DNA of 64,000 nucleotides. Source: Isoetes taiwanensis. Its lineage: Eukaryota; Streptophyta; Lycopodiopsida; Isoetales; Isoetaceae. Each line of letters starts with the position of its first letter. The stretch's first letter is position 1. The translations under genes were made by a program, and so were the position numbers. Positions 46,201 to 57,769 of this stretch are shown one piece after another. The stretch is from assembly GCA_021234155.1 (NCBI GenBank), contig JAJEKV010000019.1:2339999-2403998 (forward strand), given 5' to 3'. The notes below the pieces were generated by a model that saw only the letters and a program-made list of their open reading frames with translations, was not told the DNA's origin and made no database searches.

Positions 46201-48895
46201 GGCAAGGTTTGAACCCATGACCAAATGAACATTTATTTTGGCATTACTAGGCCTATACCAACTCACCACACATCCGCTGGGCAAAACTTTTGCCTTACAT
46301 GCACACTTTGTAGGTAGGATATAATCCCACCTTAGGAAGTTGGTACCATAGCTACCAGAAGACAAAGGCCCATCCATGGCCCATTAATTTTTAGAGCTTG
46401 TTTAAGGTCCATACTAGACTAATCTTGTACGCACTAGCTAGTTTATCCCACTTTGCCTTCTCATTAAAGTGGAGGACACGATAGGCTTTTAAGTTCTACC
46501 ACGCTTATCATTATCGATAACCCCAAGAATCAACTCCCAAAGATAAACATACATTGGCAAGGTTTGAACCCATGACCAAATGAACATTTATTTTGGCATT
46601 ACTAGGCCTATACCAACTCACCACACATCCGCTGGGCAAAACTTTGCCTTACATGCACACTTTGTAGGTAGGATATAATCCCACCTTAGGAAGTTGGTAC
46701 CATAGCCGTGAAGACAAATGGTCCATCCATGGCCCATTAATTTTTTTAGAGCTTGTTTAAGGTCCATACTAGACTAATCTTGTACAGACTAGCTAGTTTA
46801 TCCCACTACCTTTGGCAGACAAAGTGGAGGACACGATAGGCTTTTAAGTTCTACCACGCCTGGGATCATTATCGATAACCCCAAGAACTAACTCCCAAAG
46901 ATAAACATACATTGGCAAGGTTTGAACCCATGACCAAATGAACATTTATTTTGGCATTACTAGGCCTATACCAACTCACCACACATCCGTTGGGCAAAAA
47001 CTTTTGCCTTACATGCACACTTTGTAGGTAGGATATAATCCCACCTTAGGAAGTTGGTACCATAGCTACAGAAGACAAATGGGTCCATCCATGGCCCATT
47101 AATTTTTAGAGCTTGTTTAAGGTCCATACTAGACTAATCTTGTACGACTAGCTAGTTTATCCCACTACCTTAGTGCATAAAAAGTGGAGGACACGATAGG
47201 CTTTTAAGTTCTACCACGCTTTGGGATCATTATCGTGATAACCCCAAGAACCAACTCCCAAAGATAAACATACATTGGCAAAGTTTGAACCCATGACCAA
47301 ATGAACATTTATTTTGGCATTACTAGGCCTATACCAACTCACCACACATCCGTTGGGCAAAACTTTGCCTTACATGCACACTTTGTAGGTAGGATATAAT
47401 CCCACCTTAGGAAGTTGGGTACCATAGCTGTAAAGACAAATGGCGATCCATGGCCCATTAATTTTTAGAGCTTGTTTAAGGTCCATACTAGACTAATCTT
47501 GTACAGACTAGCTAGTTTATCCCACTACCTTGCGGCAAAGTAACATACAAAGTGGAGGACACGATAGGCTTTTAAGTTCTACCACGTCGGGGATCATTAT
47601 CGATAACCCCAAAGAACCAACTCCCAAAGATAAACATACATTGGCAAGGTTTGAACCCATGACCAAATGAACATTTATTTTGGCATTACTAGGCCTATAC
47701 CAACTCACCACACATCCGTTGGGCAAAACTTTTGCCTTACATGCACACTTTGTAGGTAGGATATAATCCCACCTTAGGAAGTTGGGTACCATAGCCAGAA
47801 GACAAAAATTCATCCATGGCCCATTAATTTTTTAGAGCTTGTTTAAGGTCCATACTAGACTAATCTTGTACGCACTAGCTAGTTTATCCCACTACCTTGC
47901 GGCAGACAAAGTGGAGGACACGTATAGGCTTTTAAGTTCTACCACGTTGGGGATCATTATCGTATAACCCCAGTAACCAACTCCCAAAGATAAACATACA
48001 TTGGCAAGGTTTGAACCCATGACCAAATGAACATTTATTTTGGCATTACTAGGCCTATACCAACTCACCACACATCCGTTGGGCAAAACTTTTGCCTTAC
48101 ATGCACACTTTGTAGGTAGGATATAATCCCACCTTAGGAAGTTGGGTACCATAGCGCTGTAAGACAGCGGTCGATCCATGGCCCATTAATTTTTTAGAGC
48201 TTGTTTAAGGTCCATACTAGACTAATCTTGTACAGACTTGCTAGTTTATCCCACTACCTTGCGGCAGACAAAGTGGAGGACACGTATAGGCTTTTAAGTT
48301 CTACCACGTCGGGGATCATTATCGTATAACCCCAGTAACCAACTCTCAAAGATAAACATACATTGGCAAGGTTTGAACCCATGACCAAATGAACATTTAT
48401 TTTGGCATTACTAGGCCTATACCAACTCACCACACATCCGTTGGACAAAACTTTTGCCTTACATGCACACTTTGTAGGTAGGATATAATCCCACCTTAGG
48501 AAGTTGGGTACCATAGCGCTGTAAGACAGCGGTCGATCCATGGCCCATTAATTTTTTAGAGATTGTTTAAGGTCCATACTAGACTAATCTTGTACAGACT
48601 AGCTAGTTTATCCCACTACCTTGCGGCAGACAAAGTGGAGGACACGTATAGGCTTTTAAGTTCTACCACGTCGGGGATCATTATCGTATAACCCCAGTAA
48701 CCAACTCCCAAAGATAAACATACATTGGCAAGGTTTGAACCCATGACCAAATGAACATTTATTTTGGCATTACTAGGCCTATATCAACTCACCACACATC
48801 CGTTGGGCAAAACTTTTGCCTTACATGCACACTTTGTAGGTAGGATATAATCCCACCTTAGGAAGTTGGGTACCATAGCGCTGTAAGACACAAGG
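40241..48895. repeat. Satellite-like tandem array, 24 units of about 360 bp
   Basis: The landmark 'tttgaacccatgaccaaatg' recurs about 24 times from 40283 to 48732, every 340-380 bp except one larger gap. About 250 bp of each unit is practically identical between units. The variation is confined to a few sites around 'accatagc..', 'cttgta..actagctag', 'actacctt..' and 'cacg..gg'. Open frames of 70-110 codons on the minus strand, one per unit, are mere consequences of repeat identity. On the minus strand TGGTGAGTTGG and GGTTCAAACC, 42 bases apart, resemble tRNA A and B boxes, so the unit may derive from a tRNA-related SINE. Confidence 0.97.
43690..43945. repeat. Rearranged segment inside the 360-bp array
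   Basis: Pieces of the unit ('ttagagcttgtttaaggtcc', 'gtggaggacac') occur three times in scrambled, shortened form, and the regular spacing is broken here only (43538 to 44042). It may be a recombination scar or an assembly join. Confidence 0.8.
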
Positions 48896-49436
48896 CCCCC
48901 AAAAATTAACTTATATTCATAATCAGGATGTAAACCAGTATAAGAGTGGTTTTTATTACATGCAATTCGTAATCTCAATAAAAACTACATGTCAGCCATG
49001 GTTTGATGAAATCAATGCTAGTTTGATCATAACTCTTATACTAATTTTATATCTTATACTAGTTACTTAGAATTATTATTGATTTAGGCAGTGGTTTTTG
49101 AGCATACATTTTCAATATTATAATTTAAGATGATTTCACATAGTAGTTATCATTATCATATATATTTTTTTAGCATAGTTTTAGTGCTCCCAAGCTTTTA
49201 AGGTTAGTTCAAAAACCATGTTCGATTTTGCAAGTGTGATATGGCTTTTGGATCATGCTTTTTTACTATGGTTTTCAGTAGTCTAATATGTTGGTTTATC
49301 TTATTGCTTTTTTTATACACTTGTTTGAATCCTTGAAGTCACTATTGAGTTTGAGCATAGTTTTTTGTATTAACTAATGATTCCAACTAGACAATCTAGT
49401 TTCACACTACTTTTAGAATATGATTCTAAATTGTAA
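48896..49436. other. AT-rich interval, no gene
   Basis: Unique-looking AT-rich DNA between the satellite and the Helitron-like end. Nothing recognisable. Confidence 0.5.
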
Positions 49437-50780
49437 CTAGTTACGGTGCCCAGCATTGCTGGGCATAGTTGGAGAACCTATAAATGATAATCCAACAATG
49501 AGAAACTTGAGAAACCTACTTCCTTCTTTATTTTCCATGTGTTCAAGTCTTTAATCATAAGGGCCTCTTGCGACGTTTATTTAAATAATATCTCTACGTT
49601 TATTGGTTCATTCTCCACAACATTTAGGTAGAGATATAATATGATTATTGTCTATCATATGCGATAGTAAGTAGATGCCAATAACAGGGGGTCATCAGAT
49701 AGTGAATATCGGCTATGTAAGAGTCTCAATGCAACATTTAGCGTCCATTATTTTTGCCAAGTATAAGGGCATGTGATTGCACGAACCTTAAGAAATAATT
49801 TGTGACTGCAACAAAATAAAATAATGCAACATTTAGCCTCCATTATTTTTGCCAAATGTAAGGGCGTGTGATTACACAAACCTTACAAAATAATTTGTGA
49901 TTGCAACAAAATAAAACTATGCTCTTAACATAACTTGCTATGTGAAGGCAATATAGATACGACCATGGGTGCATTATAAAATAAAACTCAAAATGGAGAG
50001 AGTTAAGAGGGTAGTCAACATAAGAAACATAATTAAAAGCTATAAGCAGGAGATGAATCAATTATTGGTTGAATGCTCTGTTGTTTGATGTAATTACCAA
50101 GCTTTTGAACAGTTCTCAACTGCTAGCCTCTCCTCCATAGCTCTATTTTGCCTCTAAAGCTGAATTCGAGATAAACAAAACATACTATGTAATATAGATG
50201 CTATATTTGCAAATAGTTTTTGGCACCAAAAGTGGAACTTGCATCTTCTGTACTCAATAACCAAGCCTTTAATTTCTAAACAACATGGGCCTACTGTAAC
50301 ACGATCTACGCCATCCATGAAAATATTCTAAACCACTCCAATCATCACATTCTCTAAGCCCCTTGCAAGGTGATTAAGCTCATTCTCTTCTAATCTACTT
50401 TGCCTTATAGGCTTCTAGTGAAATGTGTTCCTTGAGTTGTGCCAGTTCATTAATTTCCTCAATAGGATAAAAAATCTCCTTATTCTTCCAAAATTCATCC
50501 CCATGGAGATAACAATGCACCAGATGATGTCTTTACGCGTCATCTTGTATAAAAAGAAAACACAAAGAAACATAATGTGGATGGTCATGCTATCAAAACC
50601 ACAACGTAACTTTCCTAGAAGTAGTGGTAATTGAATGGAAGAATAGACGGTCAAACAAGGGAGGAAGTAGGCCTATGTCGTAGATCCATTCTAGAGTTGT
50701 CAGAGTGGTTAAATCACTAGAACAAATGGCCTAGTACTTGAATCAAAGATTCAAGGGTATGGAACTAGACCCATGAAGTT
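49437..50780 (-). mobile_element. Helitron-like 3' terminus and body (dispersed repeat copy 1)
   Basis: On the minus strand the sequence ends TGCCCAGCA-A-TGCTGGGCA (a 9-bp-stem hairpin, 49447-49465), then six bases, then CTAG, followed by T. This is the classical Helitron 3' end and A/T insertion context. The body aligns to 62669-64000 at very high identity for at least 1.33 kb and runs past both ends of that comparison. It contains a 95-bp tandem pair (gcaacatttag at 49731 and 49826). No Rep protein is seen in it and the 5' TC end is not identified, so a non-autonomous element is likely. Confidence 0.6.
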
Positions 50781-50781
50781 A
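50690..50781 (+). other. tRNA-Ser/Leu-like block (SINE head?), also 63911-64000
   Basis: 'gttgtcagagtggttaaatc' resembles the D-arm/A-box of class II tRNAs (xGxCxGAGTGGTTAA). It is followed by an anticodon-arm-like CTAG...CTAG and a T-arm-like region that is a poor match to GGTTCRANNCC. A diverged second version is near 50985. A functional tRNA is unlikely; a decayed tRNA-derived SINE is possible. Confidence 0.3.
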
Positions 50782-53700
50782 GGCCTAAGTTGAAGCCTCT
50801 TTTTGAGAAAGGGAGTCAGGAAAGGCAACCATATAATGACTCTAGAACTCCAATTTGACTCTAGCTACTCGTTGTGTTGACAACTTTTGTCTACCCGATC
50901 TCTGTCCTAGAAGTAGCAAGGTGTTTGAATGGAAGCTTAGACGGTCGAACAAGGGAAGTCGGGCCTACATTGTATCCCCATTCTAGAGTTGCTAGATTGG
51001 TCGACCTTATAAGAACTAGGGGGCATCAACAAGTCAATGGTACTATGTAAATGGTAATGAGACAAGCAAGTCTTTGAACCCAGATCAAATCTAGTTTGAC
51101 ATAAGTCTATGCCACTTTATAAGCCCTAATTTGCAGAGGCATCATAGGAAACGGGGAAGTAGAGTGGGCATAAATGTGCATGTTTATGCGTGTGAGCAAA
51201 GATATTGTAGATGTGCATTAATTGGTTGGAACTTGCAGAATCAATGTTTAGGCAACCTTGCCCACAACGTTGTAAAAATGCAATAACATGCAATACTACC
51301 TTTGGATTGGGGGGGCGCGTGTGGGGGGTGGGGGTGTGAGAGTGTGTGTGTGTGTGTGTTAGGCAATCTTGGCTTATGTAAAATGTAATCTTGGCGTACA
51401 TATATAATACATCATAAGGAAAAAAAGGGAGCGTGATGTCTATGTTATAGGAAACGCTCCACCAAGAGACGGTTCCAGCTAGAAACCACCGATTGGTGGA
51501 ACGTTATATAACGTAAGCCACGTGTGTCCAATGGTTTCTGGACACATGTAATTTTGTTCCACGTCCGCAAGAAAAGAATTTCCCCTATTCTGAGCTTTGC
51601 AAAAGCAGAGCATTCCAACAAAGGTTTTCTCAGGGCCGATCAATGGCGCTTGATGCCGATTGATGCCGCCAAGGTCCCAATGCATGAATTAGTTATCTCC
51701 CCTTTTTTTTTTCGAGTGTTTCATCCATTAACTCCTTCATTTTTTTAGGTAAATCTTCACCCAGTGCTACTCCTTGCATCTCCTTGCTTCAAAAAAACCG
51801 CTCCGCATATATATACAAGATTTTATCTTTGACTTTGGATTAAGTGATTTGTGCCTAGAGAACATTCCAGGGCGAAAGCCTTAACGAGTAACGACATAAT
51901 TTGTTGATAACAAAAAGTCTCCGCCTTGCTATTTTCGGCATTTCAAAATATTATAGATATTGGATGATCAAGCAACAACGGAAATTTGACTTAGAAATGG
52001 TGAAAATGCCAAAGAAGCGTCATTTTTCAAGCTATGGAGTGTATTAAGGAGGATATAAATTTAAATACGGGCATACAATTTGTGGTATAGACGAATTTAA
52101 TCATAAGAAAAACAATCTGAACCCTAACCCTATTATCTCCAACGTTTTTCCTAAAGGCGGCGATGGACTTGGAGCAGCCGGGAGCTCTTCCTGCTCTTGC
52201 CCAGATGCTCTGGCATCTTTGAAGCAGTCCATAAGGTGTTTGCTAAACCTTTCCAGTGCCTGCAAGGCTGTTATTTGTTTTAAGATGCTGCCCTTCTGCG
52301 TTTTTTTTATGTTCTATTGAATTTGCTTACCTTTGGCAGATTTGTTCTTGCGGCGCGGCATTTTACAGATCTGTTTTGCACAGTATAATGCATTTTTTCC
52401 GTCTTTCTAGATTGGTGGCTCATGCCAGCGAAAACGGCAAGGATAGTCTTGCTTTGATTGTTCTTATGCAATTATCCTTTTTTTTTAATACTTTCTGTAG
52501 TATTGTAGTGTGGTTTTGAACTGCAGATGCTGAAGAATTAAGCTTGGCTACCTTGGTAGATATTCATCTTACATGTCCAGAAAAACTGTTGTATGGTAGT
52601 ATTTCTTGCATTTTCAGAATGTGTCATGCTCAACTGTAGGTTCTTCAGTCTCGAGACACTCACCAAATTTTATGCTTGGTTCTTGCAATGTCTTCTTCTT
52701 TCTTTGATTTTTTTCTGTGAACCCCTAATTGTAAAATAAATTTCAAGCTTGGATCCTCGCTGTTGTTCCTTTGGATCGCTACATGGCAGTTCCTTACTCC
52801 TTATCTGTTTCTCTTTGAATTTTATAGATGGTATCAGACACCCTTTTATTCTTCTTTATCTTATGTGTGATTCTAACCTATACTTTTCCAGTGTTATTGT
52901 TGCAGTTAAAAAGGATCCAATCAGAATGGGTTAATCAGAGTGACCTTACATATTGCACCAGGTAATGCTCCTTTCCATTTGATTGGGTAATGCTCCTTTC
53001 CATTTTAGCGCACTGCATATGCTCCTTTCTAAGGCATTTGCCCAATTTGACTTTGTTTGATCTAATTAATTGTAAGACATATGGTAAAATTGTGGGTTCA
53101 ACTCCTACATGTTCACATTTCTATTTTCACAAATTTCTCTATTGCAGCATGGCAGCATCACTAAACAGCACTATTAAATATTCTATACTCAAGATCAAGT
53201 TGTTAAATTGTATTGGTTAACTATATTCTATTTGGTGTGCTACAAAATAGCAATCTAAGCCAACTACATTTACCACATATGCAAAATATCAAAACTAAAC
53301 CAACTATAATTATCACATTGTGGTATTTTAATAATTAATCACTATCAACGTTGTAAAAATTACCATGTACGCATACCGAAGAAGATAGATGTGATCAATT
53401 ATCGTTCCACTAAACTTGACATATTAACCATTAGTACATATCATATAGTAAAACCTGTTAATATAGACACTTCAAATTACCATTTCCACATACTGATAAA
53501 AATAGATATGATCAAATATCATTCCACAAAACTTGCTAGATTAAGCATTAGTACATATCATATATCCTAAGCTGCTATAAAGACTAACTATAACTATCAT
53601 GTTCTAATACTATGTCAAAAAATAATGCTTGTTTATCACGTCCTGGAATTGTATTGACGAAGTATATTATATAACTAGACATGGTTTGTATATTATATAA
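50782..53700. other. Interval without recognised gene
   Basis: It holds a GT-rich microsatellite (51309-51360). Around 52150-52260 is a GC-richer stretch whose plus frame reads MDLEQPGALPALAQMLWHL before TGA, possibly a captured first exon. Elsewhere there is only AT-rich sequence, with a diverged pair of about 150 bp at 53290-53410 and 53440-53560 ('agatatgatcaaatatcatt'). Confidence 0.45.
51309..51360. repeat. G/GT-rich microsatellite
   Basis: A G-rich run with embedded GTGG steps passes into (GT)9-10. Confidence 0.95.
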
Positions 53701-53719
53701 CTAGACATGGTTTGTAATC

Positions 53720-54716
53720 TTTATAGAATCTATGGGAATCTCAAGAGAATCTTTGGGAATCAAAGGGAATCTCAAGAGAACCTTTGGAAAATCAAAGGAA
53801 GGAAGGAAGGAAGGAAGGTACTTTTATCGTCCACGGAGACCAATCGGTCTATGGGACCCAATACAAAAAACGACAAGCGGATTCTTCGCCTCGATTAAAA
53901 ACCCCCCCAAGAAGGGTTTCGAGGGAAAAAACGTGGCAAAGAATCAGCCTCAAACAAAAACTGTGTACTAATCATATAAAATGCAGAAACATCCCAATAT
54001 ATACAGTCATGCACCACCCCCGTAGTGCCTAGTCAGCGGACAGCCAAGCCAGGCCCCACTGATCAGGGAGCCTATAGAAATCACGAGAGAATCTTTGGGA
54101 AATTAAGGGAATCCAAGGGAATCTTCATAGAACCTTTAAAAATCTAGAGGAATCTTGATGGAATCATGTAAAGTCTAAGGGAATCTTCATAGGATCTTAG
54201 AGAATCTAGATGAATCTTAAGAGAATCTTTAGGAATCTAAGGAATCTTTCTAAAGGCTTGAGAATCTAGTGAAATCATGATAGAATCTTGGAGAATCATG
54301 GAGAATTTTCCTATAATCTAAAGGAATCTAGGAGAATCTTCATCAAATCTTGGAGAATTCAATAGAACTACATAAAATCTTAGGGAATCTAGAGGGAATC
54401 TTGGGGAATCTTGGGAAATATCAAGAGAACTTCTCTGAATCTAGGGAAATATAAGGAAATTTAGAGGAATCTTCATAAAATCTTGGAGAATCAGGGGAGA
54501 ATCTACATAGAATCTTGAAGAATCTTGGCATAATCTTTGGAAATCTAGAAGAATCTAAAAAGAATCTTTGTGAACATAGGAGATATAAGGGAATCTTCAT
54601 AAAATCTTCATAGAATCATAAAGAATCTAGGGAAATGCTTATAGAATCTTCATTGAATGACTTTGCATTGGCTTCCAGTCGAATTTGTGCAGTCCCTCAT
54701 AGTAGAACCACTTGTA
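53720..54716 (+). mobile_element. AATCT-array element, truncated left, distal end present, with 265-bp insert
   Basis: AATCT-phased repeats at 53720-53800 and 54065-54660 are followed by 'cgaatttgtgcagtccctca' and CTTGTA at 54716. A (AAGG)n tract (about 53798-53818) and unrelated sequence to 54064 interrupt the array. The RY/G-box left part is not present. Confidence 0.75.
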
Positions 54717-54732
54717 TATATATATATATATA
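54717..54732. repeat. Short (TA)n between two opposed element ends
   Basis: Sixteen TA bases separate CTTGTA on the left from TACAAG on the right, making an overall palindrome from about 54691 to 54758. Confidence 0.95.
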
Positions 54733-55030
54733 TACAAGTATTTGTACTATGAGGGAGTATACAAAGCTGAATGTACGTACACAGGTTTCCCCAAAATCTA
54801 TTAATATTCGCCAGGATAATGCGAGTATTCTTTAAGATTACACAAAGATTCACTTGAAAGCACACCTAGTGTGAAGGATATATTTTATTCCTTTAAGATC
54901 CCCCTAGAAAAAATTGATAAAATATATCCTCCACGTGCGAAGTTGAACATACATACGTGGGGAAAGACTTCCCAAGTTTCTATAAGGTTTCTAAGTTTAT
55001 CAACATTCCATTAAGACTAGCCAATATTCT
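54733..55030 (+). mobile_element. Element end, same family as 12180-12470
   Basis: The first 26 bases are identical to 12180-12205, and about 290 bp of subterminal sequence aligns. No matching inverted partner end is found to the right within the window. Confidence 0.8.
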
Positions 55031-57000
55031 TTTAAGATTCTAACTACACCTATCTCTACATTTGGGTATATTGCTCATGCTTATGCTGCTGTAAAACCAT
55101 GGCTGATCAATTTCAAACAGAATGGAACTGCAACAGCCTGTATTCAGACACAAGCTTCTGATCCTTGCTACCAACTGCCCATTCAGGCCCTAACTTTGTC
55201 CAATTAAAATTGAAGCTTGCACATCTTTCTTATAACTAGCAAGATGACAAGTTTTAGATTATTTTGCTACCATTGAATGACAATGGACTTCAAATAACAC
55301 AAAGTACACTAGCCATAGCAATCATCATCCTTATTATATAGATCTCAGTTCTAGAGTCTACCACAAGCAACCCTAATCCATGTTGCTATAAGTAATACCA
55401 ACGCATTATATTGAATGAAGCCCCCCACTTAACTTAAAATGACAACTAAGATTAACAGGTAGAAATATGTAGTACTTAATGAAATAGAAAGGCATATCAG
55501 TATCAAAGAATGTAGTTGTTCTTGGCATCAAATTATCTTGATTGTCACATAAACGACAGTCGACTCAAAAGCCACATAAACGTCAGTCAGTCGACTCAAA
55601 ATCCCTCCTTTGGAAAATAGGCTTACATTATTACTCGGACACTTCATAGGCTCACAATAAAGATTTAGAAAATATAGAGCCTGAAGTGAACTGTTGTCTT
55701 CCTGCATTGATATCATTGTGTACTTCATATTTACATGAAGTGCTTGAGGCTGCAGATGACAGCAAACATGATTGAACCTGGGTAGTCGATTCACACAACG
55801 ACCATATAAGAGCATATGGGAAGAGCATCATATATTTGAAAAGCTAGAAACACTCTTAATGCAATGAAGAAGGGCATGAACATAAATAACTTGGTGCATA
55901 AACTGGAGCAACACAACTCCAAATGTTGGTGTGTTACTTCTTGCTCAAGGACGTTAAAGATGCACCTTTACCAAATTCAACGAAGAAGCGTTGTTGCTGC
56001 AAGCCCCGAATTTTGTGTAGGTGCGGTCTGCCGCAGTTAAACACGCCAAAGTCTTAAGGTACACACCTGGGTAGTCCATTCACACAACGGACCATATAAG
56101 AGCATATGGGAAAACACTCTTAATGCAATGAAGAAGGGCATAAACATGAATAACTTTGTGCATAAACGGGAGCAACACAACTCCAAATGTTGGCGTGTTA
56201 CTTCTTGCTCAAGGACGTTAAAGATGCCTGCTACAAAATTCAACGGAGAACCGTTGTGTTGTGTGACGCAAGCCTGAATTTTGTGCAGGTGCTGCAAAGT
56301 TAAACACACCATAGTCTTAAGGAAAAACACACTTAAAAGGGATAGAAGAATGCCCTGTACTCTATTGATGGCCAAGAGTGGGAAAACAATAAAGCAGAAA
56401 AGAAAGGTCAAAGCAACGAAGATTAGTCATTGTTACTAGAATGAGTAGTTTACTAATAAAGTTTCTGAAGGTGCAATGCAACGAAAAATCTTGACACCAA
56501 GAACGAATAGTTCATCATGTAACAAAAATAGTGTCTAGATGCAGTAGGACACTTGAAGCTGGAACTGTGCATCCCTCTAACGGGTTTAAGGAAATGATTC
56601 ACAGAGACCAAATTACCAGCAATAGTCTCCAGATGATAGAAGGCATTCTATCAAGATGAGGTGATGATCTCGATCAGAATTATTGCCTGTGAGGGCCAAA
56701 CTAAAATGCCTTTTGCCTTGATGCAGGAGCACTATTAATTATAAGGATAGCACATGACCGACTTCCCGCCTAAGAACCAAGCATGCCGCTATGATCTTTT
56801 GAACTTCAAATTTCCATGGACTCAGCTATGCACTTAGACAACTTGGAATAGGAATCATGTGCATGAGAATTTCCTGTATGACCATGCATGCACGTAAGAG
56901 AGTTTATTGAATTTGAAGAAGACGAGGGGCTTAAGCAATTGACAATGTTACAGCTAGAAAAATTTCCATGATTGCCATACTTAACTATTATAAATAAATG
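55031..57000. other. Interval without gene, one 289-bp tandem pair
   Basis: Two diverged copies starting cctgggtagtc at 55777 and 56066 share 'atgcaatgaagaagggcat' and 'tcttgctcaaggacgttaaa'. Copy 1 has an extra 'agcatcatatatttgaaaag' insertion. Nothing coding was recognised. Confidence 0.6.
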
Positions 57001-57009
57001 ACCATTTAC

Positions 57010-57765
57010 TTTCTCTAGGCATTTGGCATACATGATGTTGTCTTGGGGTGCATGACCAAGATTTCTTTGATGAGCTCCTCAATTATCTTTGGCAACCTAG
57101 AAGGATCTACAACACCTTCGCATAAATTACCGCTTTTCCTCCAATATCAACGAAAGTGTCACATTCACCGGGCCGGAAAGCAAGATAAAGAGTCCATATA
57201 ATCCAAACAATGATACATTGTTATTTAGAGGAGCCACAAAACTCACCTCAAAACGTATAGCGGTGCTTGCACTTATACCGTCCCCGCACCTCCATCTAAG
57301 AATTAATGTGGAAACAATTTCGAGCAATTAGAAGCCTATTCATTTTCCCCTTGAATTTACAATAGGAGTAAACTACCTGTGTGATGGGCAAGCAACCTGA
57401 ATATTGCAGCTGGTCCAAAACATCCACAGGGCAAATAGTTGTGAATGTGGTTGCAAATGGCACCATTTAGACAATCTGTTATGTCTTGTAATTGTTCTGG
57501 ACAAAAAAAATGCGGGATAAAACCCGGGTCAAACAATCGATCCAGTTGGGCCACTTCTTGTGTTAAACCTGTGAAATCCCAAACGCAACCCAATTCAAGT
57601 CCGCTGTTGCACCTGCAAATGAAGAACTATCTTTAAATGGAAGACTAGTGACCCCATGGCCGCTACTGCTAAAAAATGCGGCAATGATTCCTATCTGCAG
57701 TAAGTGGCGGGTTATAGAGGGCCCAGAAAATTGCACCTCTCTGAAAACATTATTGCTTAACAAGC
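57010..57765 (-). pseudogene. Unrecognised multi-exon gene remnant
   Basis: The minus strand shows several exon-like blocks in order. 57765-57570 is open and reads SLPFKDSSSFAGATADLNWV. A block of about 240 bp (57612-57374) follows TTTGCAG, reads PGFIPHFFCPEQLQDITDCL then NGAICNHIHNYLPCGCFGPA, and ends at GTAGTT. A short block (57297-57253) lies between TTCTTAG and GTGAGT. A block near 57110-57010 reads VDPSRLPKIIEELIKEILVM after GTTGTAG. Clear splice-like borders and coding-like composition support a once-real gene. The blocks do not join in one uninterrupted frame (a stop falls in the third). I cannot name the family. Confidence 0.4.
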
Positions 57766-57769
57766 TGCC

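Noticed and set aside
40241-48895. CRISPR-like regular spacing of repeats
   Set aside because: The conserved portion is about 250 bp, not 25-40 bp, and the sequence is clearly a eukaryotic plant genome.
40241-48895. Possible 5S rRNA or true tRNA gene array
   Set aside because: No 5S internal control region or 120-nt gene is present. The A/B-box-like matches lack acceptor and anticodon stems, so at most a tRNA-derived SINE.
40172-48978. About twenty similar minus-strand open frames of 70-110 codons (MVPNFLRWDYILPTK...)
   Set aside because: They recur because the 360-bp satellite unit is repeated. Their ends vary with unit indels, and no start context, intron pattern or known domain supports coding.
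50690-50781. Functional class II tRNA gene
   Set aside because: The D-arm resembles tRNA-Ser/Leu, but the T-arm B box and acceptor stem do not pair.
52121-52134. ACCCTAACCC, telomere-like
   Set aside because: Only two units, and not the usual plant CCCTAAA repeat.
52829-52842. TGGTATCAGA resembling an LTR-retrotransposon tRNA-Met primer binding site
   Set aside because: No LTR pair, no TG..CA boundaries, and no gag/pol frame lies nearby. A ten-base match is expected by chance.
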